NCBI GenBank assembly: GCA_033763595.1
Contig: JANRKH010000062.1
Coordinates: forward strand, 1-24,958
Origin: JANRKH01 sp033763595
GTDB taxonomy: Bacteria > Pseudomonadota > Alphaproteobacteria > Rickettsiales > Rickettsiaceae
Length of the DNA: 24,958 nt
Direction: 5' to 3'
A model generated the notes under the pieces. It was not told the DNA's origin, ran no database searches, and was given only the letters and a program-made list of their open reading frames with translations. Positions 1-7,475 of the stretch are shown one piece after another (the stretch's first letter is position 1; every line of letters begins with the position of its first letter). The position numbers and the translations under genes were made by a program.

Positions 1-806
1 CCCCTCCTTCGAGGGGATGACAACAGCGCTTAAGACCTCACTACTGTCATTCCCGCGCCCTTTTTTGTCATTCCCGCGCAGGCGGGAATCTAGAAGGATA
101 ATATTCCCTGGATCCCCGTTTTCACGGGGATGACACCATAATTGTCATTCCCGCGTCCCTACACTGTCATTCCCGCGCCCTTCTCTGTCATTCCCGCGCC
201 CTTCTCTGTCATTCCCGCGCAGGCGGGAATCTAGAAGGTTTATATTTTCTGGATCCCCTCCTTCGAGGGGATGACAACAGCGCTTAAGACCTCACTACTG
301 TCATTCCCGTCTCCTTTTTTTGTCATTCCCGCGCCCTTCTCTGTCATTCCCGCGCCCTTCTCTGTCATTCCCGCGCAGGCGGGAATCCAGAAGAATTATG
401 TGTCCTGGATCCCCTCCTTCGAGGGGATGACAAGTTTACTGGATCCACTCCTTCGAGGGGATGACAACAGCGCTTAAGACCTCACTACTGTCATTCCCGT
501 CTCCTTTTTTTGTCATTCCCGCGCCCTTTTTTGTCATTCCCGCGCAGGCGGGAATCTAGAAGGATTATATTTTCTGGATCCCCTCCTTCGAGGGGATGAC
601 AACAGCGCTTAAGTCCTCACTACTGTCATTCCCGTCTCCTTTTTTTGTCATTCCCGCGCCCTTCTCTGTCATTCCCGCGCCCTTTTTTGTCATTCCCGCG
701 CAGGCGGGAATCTAGAAGGATTATATTTACTGGATCCCCTCCTTCGAGGGGATGACAAGGTTACTGGATCCCCGTTTTCTACGTGAGATGACAAGGTTAC
801 TGGATC
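1..806. repeat. GC-rich palindromic repeat field 1
   Basis: This stretch is almost entirely repeat. The full unit (about 70-85 bp) is a palindrome built on ATTCCCGCG/CGCGGGAAT-type arms (near 66-90, 209-231, 364-387, 532-553 and 690-712), then a short AT spacer containing TAGAAGGAT, then a second palindrome starting GGATCCCC and ending GGGGATGAC. Between full units are tandem copies of about 21 bp that repeat only the left arm (GTCATTCCCGCGCCC plus a T-rich tail). Unit ends GTCATTCCC and GGGGATGAC are near-perfect inverted repeats of each other. Any open frames here translate to VIPA-rich repeat peptides and are not genes. The field continues past the left window edge and decays at about 806 next to the mepB remnant. 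Confidence 0.95.
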
Positions 807-810
807 CACT

Positions 811-1188
811 CCTCTGAAAAATAAGAATGTTTTATTTAGAATAGCTAAAAAAACTCCAACCAAAACAGGTTGGTTTGTAACGATATGGAAAAGGGGCGTT
901 GATAATATTATCTCCCCATATGAAAAAACTGACCAAATTGATTTCGTTGTAATCGCAGTTTCCGAGCATAACAACATAGGAGAATTTATATTTCCTAAAG
1001 CCATTTTATTAAAGAAAAACATATTTAGCGAAAACGGCCAAGGGGGCAAACGAGCAATAAGGGTTTATACACCATGGGATATAACTATAAACGCACAAGC
1101 TGCTAATACTCAAAAGTGGCAAAGTCAATTTTTTGTTGATCTAGGAGCGGCTAACTCTGATTTTACTCTTAATAGTCTTTTATGTTGA
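811..1188 (+). pseudogene. 5'-truncated MepB-family protein remnant
   Basis: The frame beginning with codons CCT-CTG-AAA-AAT at 811 is open to TGA at 1186-1188 and encodes about 125 residues. They read KNVLFRIAKKTPTKTGWFVT, then a WKRG and SPYEKTDQIDF section, then EFIFPKAILLKKNIFS, GKRAIRVYTPWD and TQKWQSQFFVDL. From memory this matches the central and C-terminal part of the MepB family, small proteins first named from the Staphylococcus mepRAB efflux locus and of unclear biochemical function. The N-terminal third is missing: the frame runs upstream into repeat field 1, meets a stop at 784-786, and has no start codon or ribosome binding site. I infer that repeat insertion or deletion destroyed the 5' end. 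The remaining frame is intact, so the event may be recent, or a short internal start may be used. Family assignment is by recognition only. Confidence 0.7.
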
Positions 1189-1189
1189 A

Positions 1190-1262
1190 TTAGCTACGTT
1201 GTTGACTCGTCGCTCACCTAATACTCATAGGCTTCTCTCCTCGCGCCTAGTATCTAATCCAA
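1190..1262 (-). repeat. hairpin element A, partial copy
   Basis: Read on the minus strand, this stretch matches the core of the element at 15144-15248: the shared blocks are GAGGAGaGAAGCCTA and TTAGGTGAGCGACGAG. The terminal inverted repeats are missing or diverged. It begins 2 nt after the mepB remnant stop. On the minus strand it lies about 180 nt downstream of trhO in the same sense, the orientation seen for the other copies. The 1263-1440 interval between it and trhO holds one hairpin, listed separately, and otherwise nothing I recognise. Confidence 0.75.
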
Positions 1263-1363
1263 CCTAAAAGACTATACAATAAAGAATTTTTATTCTCTGT
1301 GATGGTGTGGACAAAATCCTATATAAACTTTATCGGCTTTACCTAGGAACTTTATAGGACTAT

Positions 1364-1392
1364 CCGCGCCTGGAATGCTGAGCGCGGGTTTT
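1364..1392 (+). terminator. possible intrinsic terminator hairpin
   Basis: CCGCGC (1364-1369) and GCGCGG (1382-1387) form a perfect 6-bp GC stem around a 12-nt loop, followed by GTTTTAT. The T-run favours the plus strand, so it could end transcription from the mepB remnant. On the minus strand, downstream of trhO, the stem has no T-run. The short T tract and large loop make this weak. It could instead be a decayed repeat, since the minus-strand text nearby (ACAGACCTCCCATAAAAC) faintly resembles element B. Confidence 0.3.
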
Positions 1393-1440
1393 ATGGGAGG
1401 TCTGTTGTAAATATATTTTATTTAGCTTAATACTATCTCT

Positions 1441-2181
1441 CTAACGTAAGAACTGTGGCGCGAGTTCTTCATCGACCGAGACTCTTTCATCAAATACAAA
1501 ACATTCTCCATGCCAGAGTTTATTTTTGTTACCAGTATCCTCTAGGTATTGTAATATGCCGCCCTTTAGGTGATAAACGTTCTTTATACCTCGTAATTTA
1601 AGGTATGCAGTTGATTTTTCGCACCTTATTCCTCCGGTACAAAACATTAGGATTTTTTTATTTTGCAAAAGTTCTAGATTATCCTCGCTCCACCTTGGAA
1701 AATCTCTAAATGTGTCAGTTTGGGGATTAATCGCGCCTTCAAAAGAGCCTACAGCGACCTCGTAATTATTTCTCGTGTCTATTACGATTGCATTTTTATC
1801 AAGAATGGCCTCGTCCCAATCTTTTGGTTCAATATATTCGCCCTTGAGGCCCTTTACATCAAGTTCTTCTAACCCCATTGTTACTATCTCTTTCTTAAGC
1901 TTTACTTTGAGCTTAGAGAATGGATGCTGCGGCGTGTAATTAAATTTATGTATAATATCAGCGCCAGGAACGATAGATTTAAGGAATGATAGTAAATATT
2001 CTAAATGTTGAAACTTTCCTGAAATACTTCCATTAATCCCTTCTGTTGCAATTAAAATAGTGCCTTTGATGCTTTTTCTCATAGCATTTGCAAGTATTTT
2101 TGACATGAGAATCTCAGGTGTAGATATGTTTACAAAGCTATAAAAACTCAAAACCGCTATTGTGTCATGATATTTTGTCAT
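1441..2181 (-). CDS. trhO: tRNA uridine(34) hydroxylase TrhO (rhodanese-like, UPF0176)
   Basis: The 246-residue protein belongs to the TrhO/YceA family, which hydroxylates U34 of certain tRNAs on the way to 5-(carboxy)methoxyuridine-type wobble modifications, using molecular oxygen. Residues 1-100 form the N-terminal acylphosphatase-like part (ATEGINGSISG near 45-55). Residues about 118-217 are a rhodanese domain with IDTRNNYE near 134-141 and the active-site loop FCTGGIRCEK, giving catalytic Cys181 and a second conserved Cys187. The protein stops at residue 246, about 100 residues short of the E. coli enzyme, and lacks the C-terminal Cys-rich tail; compact versions of about this length are known in Rickettsiales. 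The ATG at 2179-2181 gives a family-typical N-terminus. The gene stands alone, convergent with the mepB remnant and separated from rpsT by a hairpin element. Confidence 0.93.
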   Translation of the reverse strand: MTKYHDTIAVLSFYSFVNISTPEILMSKILANAMRKSIKGTILIATEGINGSISGKFQHLEYLLSFLKSIVPGADIIHKFNYTPQHPFSKLKVKLKKEIVTMGLEELDVKGLKGEYIEPKDWDEAILDKNAIVIDTRNNYEVAVGSFEGAINPQTDTFRDFPRWSEDNLELLQNKKILMFCTGGIRCEKSTAYLKLRGIKNVYHLKGGILQYLEDTGNKNKLWHGECFVFDERVSVDEELAPQFLR

Positions 2182-2223
2182 GGTTTTCTGGATTATGTGT
2201 ATTTAGAATTAGAACTATTCTTT

Positions 2224-2334
2224 ATGCCAAGTCCAATTTTTAAGCACTACGTCGTCGCTCGTCGCTTAAGGCTTACAATATAGTAGACTTCTTGATATGC
2301 TCCCAGTTAGTGTTTAATTCCTGGATTTTGGTAT
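2224..2334 (-). repeat. hairpin element A, full copy joined to the rpsT stop codon
   Basis: On the minus strand this 111-bp element starts with ATACCAAAATCCA and ends with TTGGACTTGGCAT, imperfect terminal inverted repeats like those of the copies at 15144 and 16855. The interior carries the family blocks AAGCCTTAAGCGACGAGCG and GTGCTTAAAAAT. Its first base is the last A of the rpsT TAA stop, so the rpsT transcript would run straight into the hairpin. It fills the whole gap between rpsT and the region upstream of trhO. Confidence 0.85.
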
Positions 2335-2609
2335 TAAACGCTAGCTGACTTCTGCAATAATAATGAAAGCCTTGATATAACCCTCGAAGCTCTTTTTTTA
2401 TTTACCGCGCCTTTTTGAGCGGCCCTTGAAATCTCTGACTGCGCCTTGATAAATGCAGAAGCTTTTTGAGAAACTTCAGCAGCCGGATCTGATACTACAA
2501 GATTTGCTTGCTTTAAGTATGTCTTTACTCTGCTAATTCTTTGCTTGTTTATCAAAGTTCTTTTTGCAATTTTTCTGATTGCTTTTTTTGCGGACGAATG
2601 ATTTGCCAT
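2334..2609 (-). CDS. rpsT: 30S ribosomal protein S20
   Basis: The 91-residue, strongly basic protein has the S20 signature: MANHSSAKKAIRKIAKRTLI at the N-terminus, AFIKAQSEISRAAQKGAVNK in the middle, and the KKRASRVISRLS helix near the C-terminus. S20 binds 16S rRNA early in 30S assembly. The length is normal for alphaproteobacteria (about 88-92). The ATG at 2607-2609 is the only sensible start. It is transcribed away from dnaE; the 358-nt intergenic space must hold both promoters. The stop codon is fused to hairpin element A, so the 3' end of this highly expressed mRNA probably lies within or just after that hairpin. Confidence 0.97.
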   Translation of the reverse strand: MANHSSAKKAIRKIAKRTLINKQRISRVKTYLKQANLVVSDPAAEVSQKASAFIKAQSEISRAAQKGAVNKKRASRVISRLSLLLQKSASV

Positions 2610-2967
2610 ATTTTTTGTAAAGTTTAAGTTTAGTTTTAAGTGTTCAGCGTAAATCTCAAGTATAAAGCTCGGATATAAATCTTAGATTCAATCAACCTGA
2701 GTACTTCCATTCTTGATAAAATTATAATATTATAATTTATAAAATGTATAATCGCAGATGCGATAGGACTATCATTATAGTCTCTTCGTCAAACTTTACA
2801 AGAGTTTTTTATTTTGGATAGATCGTGTCATTAGGAGGCGGATTTATCTTTGATTTTCTTTATCCAAATAGTCATAATTTAATTTAGAAATTATACTCCC
2901 TACCCACACTGCACAAATTGCTTTTTGATTACAGGAAGTATGCCTAACAACTCATAAGAAAAATATA
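2610..2967. promoter_or_regulatory. divergent rpsT/dnaE intergenic region with two inverted repeats
   Basis: This 358-nt AT-rich gap between divergent genes contains no convincing ORF or RNA gene. Two adjacent inverted repeats stand out: ATCGCA-GA-TGCGAT (2751-2764) and GACTAT-CATT-ATAGTC (2767-2782). A perfect -10 hexamer TATAAT at 2747-2752 reads towards dnaE and overlaps the first palindrome, but I see no good -35 partner. An AGGAGG at 2833-2838 has no start codon at a usable distance. I infer a shared control region; whether the palindromes are operators, a hairpin or chance is open. Confidence 0.4.
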
Positions 2968-5900
2968 ATGTTACAAAAAACTGAATTTGTTCATTTAAGG
3001 GCTCAAAGCTCGTATTCCATGCTTGCAAGCACTATAAAGATCCCAGGTCTTGTAAAATTAGCTCAGCAAAATAAAATGAGCGCCGTTGCGCTTACCGACA
3101 AAGCCAATCTTTTTGCAAGTCTTGAATTCTCAATTGAGGCCACAAAGCATAAAATCCAGCCTATTCATGGGATGATAGTAGATATTCTTTTTGATGAGGA
3201 AAAGCAATCTTTTGGCGAAATCTTAATACTTGCCAAAGATGAAATAGGCTATAAAAACCTCTTAAAACTCGCAAGTCTTCCTTACCTTCAAAATTCAAGG
3301 AAAACAAGGGATCATATTACTTTTCAAAATTTACAAGAAAATTCCGATGGGATAATTGTTTTATCAGGATATGTCGATGGTCCTATTGGTATACTTCTTA
3401 GCTCAAAAAATATTGATTTAGCAACCAATATAACGCATCTTTTTAAAAATATATTAGGAGATAGATTTTATTTTGAGATATTTAGGCATAATGAGGCGCT
3501 TGAGCATAAAATAGAGGAAAAATATATAGAGCTTGCAAGTACAGTCGGCGTACCACTTGCTGCAACTAACAAAGTATTATTCGAAGATTCGAAAATGCAT
3601 TACGCTCATGATGTTTTACTTTGTATTGCAGCAGGAGTAGTGAAAGAAAATACTGATAGAAAATTCGCAAGTAATCAATGTTATTTCAAGTCCAGCGATG
3701 AAATGCATAGTCTATTTAGTGATATTCCTTCTGCAATTATCAATTCATGCAACATCGCTAAAAGATGCTCAGTGATAGCAAGAGAGAATAGCCCGCTTCT
3801 ACCAAAATTTACATCTGATGGTACCGAGGAGGAATTACTAAAGCAGCTATCTTACGAGGGCCTAAGAAAAAGGTTAGAGCATAAATTCTCAATTGAGGAA
3901 GTAAATAATCAAGAAGAAATTACGCAAAACTATTTTGAAAGACTTGATTATGAGCTGGAAATAGTAACAAAGATGAATTTTTCAGGCTATTTTCTCATAG
4001 TATCGGATTTTATAAAATGGAGTAAGGCAAATAAAATAAATGTGGGTCCTGGTAGAGGCTCTGGAGCAGGATCTATAATTGCCTGGAGTCTTCTTATAAC
4101 AGATTTAGATCCGATAAGATTTGGTCTTTTGTTTGAAAGATTCTTAAATCCAGAGCGTATCTCAATGCCAGATTTTGATATTGATTTTTGTCAGGAAAGG
4201 AGAGAAGAGGTTATTAATTACGTCAGGAGTAAATATGGCGATGAAAGAGTCGCGCAGATTATTACTTTTGGAAAATTGCAAGCAAAGGCTGTTATTAAAG
4301 ATGTCTCACGTGTCTTAGGTCTTAGATATGAAATAGCGGATTACCTAACGGAGCTTGTGCCATTTAATGCAGTGAATCCTGTCACGTTAGAGCAAGCTGT
4401 GACAGAAGTTGCAGAGCTAAAAATGGCTTACGAGGGCTCGGGTCTTTACAATCACAAGAAAGATAACGAGCTAATAAAACAAATACTAGATACAGCTCTG
4501 GTGCTTGAGGGACTTTGCAGGCACCATTCAGTGCATGCTGCAGGAATTGTTATATCTGGGGTCGATTTAGTAGAAATATTACCACTCTACAAAGACCAAG
4601 ATAGTGATATGACTATAATACAATATTCGATGAAATATGCAGAAGCTGCAGGTCTTGTTAAATTTGATTTTCTTGGTCTACAGACCTTAACTGTTATATC
4701 AAAATGTCTTGATTTACTTGAACAATCTGGCGAAAGGCTTGATTTATCCAAAATAAACTTTCATGACCCCAAAACTTATAAGATGCTATCAACAGGTGCG
4801 TCAGTTGGAGTATTCCAGTTTGAAAGCGCAGGCATGAAAGACACTTTGCGCAAATTAAAGCCGGATTGTATAGAGGATTTAATGGCTCTTGGTGCCTTAT
4901 ATAGGCCAGGGCCCATGGATAATATCCCAGCTTATATAGCTTGTAAGCACGGCAAGCAAAAACCAGACTATCTTCATCCAAAGCTAATCCCGTTACTAAA
5001 GGAAACATACGGCGTAATTGTTTACCAGGAGCAAGTACTTGAAATAGCAAAAATACTTGCTGGATATTCTCTTGGTAAAGCTGATTTGCTAAGAAGAGCC
5101 ATGGGAAAAAAGATTAAAGCTGAAATGGATGCGCAGCAGAAAATGTTCGTAGAAGGAGCTGCAAAAAATGGCATACAAGAATCTCAGGCAAAGGAGATAT
5201 TTACATCTGTAGAAAAATTTGCAGGCTATGGATTTAACAGGGCTCATGCTGCAAGCTATGGCGTTATATCTTATTACACTGCATATTTGAAGGCGAATTT
5301 TCCTGTTGAATTTTTGATTGCGTGCTTAAATTTGGATATAAATGATCATGATAAAATAAGGTTATTTTACGAGGAGGCAAGAAATCTTGGTATTAATTTT
5401 AAGCCTCCTGATATTAACTCTTCGACTAGCAAATTTTCCATATGTACAAGCGGCATAAAATCAATCGAATATGCTTTTGGCGCAATAAGAAATGTAACGG
5501 TAAATTTTGGCAATGAAATTGTGCTAAGTAGACTAAAGGAAGGAAAATTTCTATCAGTTACAGATTTTGTCGAAAGACTCGCGGGCAAGATGCTCACGAA
5601 AAAAACATTGGATAGTTTAATTAAATCTGGTTGTTTCGACTCAATCAATCCGAATAGAAATCAGCTATTAATAAACGTTCCCAGGCTACTTGCTCATAGT
5701 GCAAGGCATCTTGCGGATAATCACATACAGCAAGCAAGCTTGTTTGGTAGACAAAACAGTATAGATGATCTTGTAAATGCTGATGATTTTACAGAAAATG
5801 ACAAAGCTTTTCTAGAACTTGAAACACTTGGCTTATTTTCAAAATTTCATCCCCTAGATAATTTTTTAGAGAAGTTTGAAAATGTCGAAATATTTAGAAT

Positions 5901-6408
5901 TCAAGACTTACAAGAAAAAGTGAGATTCGGTCAAACAAAACTAAAAATAGCAGGAGTTATAGTAAAAAAAGACGCAAGAATGTCCCCAAGGGGAAGATTT
6001 ATAATTCTTCAACTGTCTGACCCAACCGGCAGTATAGATATTACAATTTATAATGAGAATATTATGAGGGATTACTCTCATCTTTTATCTGTAAAAACCC
6101 AAGTAATAGTTGAATGTGATGCATCTCGGGATGTAGGAGGCATAAGGCTTACCGCAATTTGTTTTTATGATGTTCAGAGTTTTTTTAGTTCATATTTTAA
6201 TAATTTTAGCATTAAGGCAAAAAGTGAGGATTCATTAAACAAAATTGTGGATTTTTTGATCCAAAAACAAAATCAAGATGCAAAGTCAGTAATAATTGAT
6301 TCTACTCTATCTTATAATGGTTATGAAGTGAGGTTTAGATTTAAGTCGAAGCACTTGCTTTCTCATAAAGATTATGACCTAATCAAAAGTTTAACGGAGG
6401 GAGAGTAG
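2968..6408 (+). CDS. dnaE: DNA polymerase III subunit alpha
   Basis: The 1146-residue protein is the catalytic subunit of the replicative polymerase. Order of domains: N-terminal PHP (about 1-260), polymerase core with GPGRGSGAGS near 360 and PDFDIDF placing D402 and D404 on the active site, a third acidic residue D567 in VKFDFLGLQT, the YRPGPMD motif near 645, a helix-hairpin-helix region, and an OB fold (about 990-1065, starting KIAGVIVKKDARM). Length and motif numbering are nearly the same as in E. coli DnaE. The PHP metal site is degenerate: the usual HxHxH start reads HLRAQ, so it is unlikely to be a nuclease, and proofreading should depend on a separate DnaQ. The ATG is preceded by a weak AAGAAAA ribosome site. 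The gene is single, and element B follows directly after its TAG. Confidence 0.97.
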   Translation: MLQKTEFVHLRAQSSYSMLASTIKIPGLVKLAQQNKMSAVALTDKANLFASLEFSIEATKHKIQPIHGMIVDILFDEEKQSFGEILILAKDEIGYKNLLKLASLPYLQNSRKTRDHITFQNLQENSDGIIVLSGYVDGPIGILLSSKNIDLATNITHLFKNILGDRFYFEIFRHNEALEHKIEEKYIELASTVGVPLAATNKVLFEDSKMHYAHDVLLCIAAGVVKENTDRKFASNQCYFKSSDEMHSLFSDIPSAIINSCNIAKRCSVIARENSPLLPKFTSDGTEEELLKQLSYEGLRKRLEHKFSIEEVNNQEEITQNYFERLDYELEIVTKMNFSGYFLIVSDFIKWSKANKINVGPGRGSGAGSIIAWSLLITDLDPIRFGLLFERFLNPERISMPDFDIDFCQERREEVINYVRSKYGDERVAQIITFGKLQAKAVIKDVSRVLGLRYEIADYLTELVPFNAVNPVTLEQAVTEVAELKMAYEGSGLYNHKKDNELIKQILDTALVLEGLCRHHSVHAAGIVISGVDLVEILPLYKDQDSDMTIIQYSMKYAEAAGLVKFDFLGLQTLTVISKCLDLLEQSGERLDLSKINFHDPKTYKMLSTGASVGVFQFESAGMKDTLRKLKPDCIEDLMALGALYRPGPMDNIPAYIACKHGKQKPDYLHPKLIPLLKETYGVIVYQEQVLEIAKILAGYSLGKADLLRRAMGKKIKAEMDAQQKMFVEGAAKNGIQESQAKEIFTSVEKFAGYGFNRAHAASYGVISYYTAYLKANFPVEFLIACLNLDINDHDKIRLFYEEARNLGINFKPPDINSSTSKFSICTSGIKSIEYAFGAIRNVTVNFGNEIVLSRLKEGKFLSVTDFVERLAGKMLTKKTLDSLIKSGCFDSINPNRNQLLINVPRLLAHSARHLADNHIQQASLFGRQNSIDDLVNADDFTENDKAFLELETLGLFSKFHPLDNFLEKFENVEIFRIQDLQEKVRFGQTKLKIAGVIVKKDARMSPRGRFIILQLSDPTGSIDITIYNENIMRDYSHLLSVKTQVIVECDASRDVGGIRLTAICFYDVQSFFSSYFNNFSIKAKSEDSLNKIVDFLIQKQNQDAKSVIIDSTLSYNGYEVRFRFKSKHLLSHKDYDLIKSLTEGE

Positions 6409-6414
6409 ATGTGG

Positions 6415-6550
6415 ACACTGATTAGACCTCTCATTAAAACTCTACTCCTAAAGGCAATTGAGTCACCTGCACAGATAGGGTGATCCTTGAGCGCCTTTAT
6501 GTACACTCCGTTCCTTTCGCTCCGGGTGCTTCTAGGATTTGCTCGCAAGG
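6415..6550 (+). repeat. dispersed repeat element B, copy 1
   Basis: The block starting TGATTAGACCTCTCATTAAA and running through CTCCTAAAGGCAATTG recurs, inverted, at about 15325-15486 (there read on the minus strand as GATTAGACCTCTACTAAAAA). Similarity is high over the first 45 bp, then patchier (a shared ATCCT, then CCTTT-ATGTA, then GTTCC, then CGCTCC and GCTTCT). It begins 7 nt after the dnaE stop. The ends look like a transposon terminus or MITE, but no transposase is present, and the family is unidentified. Confidence 0.65.
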
Positions 6551-6571
6551 AAGCTAGTACATACTATAATT

Positions 6572-7312
6572 ATCATTCCCGCACCCTATTTTGTCATTCC
6601 CGCACCCTATTTTGTCATTCCCGCACCCTATTTTGTCATTCCCGCGGAGGCGGGAATCCAGAAGAATTATGTGTCCTGGATCCCCTCCTTCGAGGGGATG
6701 ACATGTTTGCTAGATCCCCTCCTTCGAGGGGATGACACCATAACTGACATTCCCGCACCCTATTTTGTCATTCCCGCGGAGGCGGGAATCTAGAAGGATA
6801 ATATTCCCTGGATCCCCTCCTTCGAGGGGATGACATGTTTCCTGGATCCCCTCCTTCGAGGGGATGACATCGTATTCGTAATTGTCGTTTTCACGGGGAT
6901 GACACCATAACTGTCATTCCCGCACCCTATTTTGTCATTCCCGCACCCTATTTTGTCATTCCCGCACCCTATTTTGTCATTCCCGTCTCCTTTTTTGTCA
7001 TTCCCGTCTCCTTTTTTGTCATTCCCGCGGAGGCGGGAATCCAGAAGAATTATGTGTCCTGGATCCCCGTTTTCACGGGGATGACACCGGAGCATAAGCC
7101 CTCACTATTGTTATTTCCGCTTCTATTCTCTGTCATTCCCGCACCCTATTTTGTCATTCCCGCGGAGGCGGGAATCTAGAAGGATTATATTCCCTGGATC
7201 CCCTCCTTCGAGGGGATGACATCGTATTCGTAATTGTCGTTTTCACGGGGATGACACCATAACTGTCATTCCCGCACCCTATTTTGTCATTCCTGGTCAT
7301 GAGGGAATCTAG
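6572..7312. repeat. GC-rich palindromic repeat field 2
   Basis: This is the same family as field 1 and in the same orientation. Left-arm tandem units here read GTCATTCCCGCACCCTATTT (21-bp period with a final T; three in a row near 6575-6640 and again near 6917-6980), followed by full palindromes with arms ATTCCCGCG/CGCGGGAAT, then GGATCCCC...GGGGATGAC palindromes. Two versions of the second palindrome occur: loop CTCCTTCGAG and loop GTTTTCAC. The open frames inside (VIPAPYFVIPAEAGIQ-type peptides) are repeat translation, not genes. It decays at about 7312, some 160 nt before the giant gene. Confidence 0.95.
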
Positions 7313-7393
7313 CATTCATATCCCACTGACCCACTCATCAAAGGAGTCTAATGGCTCTAAAGACACTAAAAAAATAAAAAATCCTTACAATCC

Positions 7394-7421
7394 TTGTTAA
7401 ATCTTAACCTTATTATATAAA
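7394..7421 (+). promoter_or_regulatory. sigma-70-like promoter for the giant coiled-coil gene
   Basis: TTGTTA (7394-7399) and TATAAA (7416-7421) are separated by 16 nt, 54 nt before the ATG at 7476, and an AGGAAA ribosome site lies at 7466-7471. This is the best promoter match between the repeat field and the gene, so the gene is probably transcribed independently of dnaE. AT-rich sequence makes chance matches common. Confidence 0.45.
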
Positions 7422-7475
7422 TTCAATACAATATTCATAAGTATTATTTATATAGTTAAGAATATAGGAAAGTTT

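Noticed and set aside
271..477. Open frame encoding VIPAPFSVIPAQAGIQ-type repeats
   Set aside because: It is translation of palindrome field 1; the period follows the DNA repeat and no ribosome site is present.
690..1049. Minus-strand 119-codon frame across the repeat edge
   Set aside because: It is antisense to the mepB remnant and its first coded residues or tail come from the repeat; no family resemblance.
2833..2838. Perfect AGGAGG ribosome-site-like motif upstream of dnaE
   Set aside because: No ATG, GTG or TTG with a meaningful frame lies at a usable distance.
4694..5648. Minus-strand frames inside dnaE
   Set aside because: They are shadows of a clearly coding plus-strand frame with all DnaE motifs.
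6487..7095. Three overlapping frames rich in HSRTLFC, VIPAEAGIQ and GNDKIGCGND repeats
   Set aside because: All are repeat translations in different frames and strands within field 2.
6572..7312. CRISPR-like regular repeats
   Set aside because: The 21-bp half-units are directly tandem with no unique spacers, and full units are separated by conserved text; no cas gene is near.
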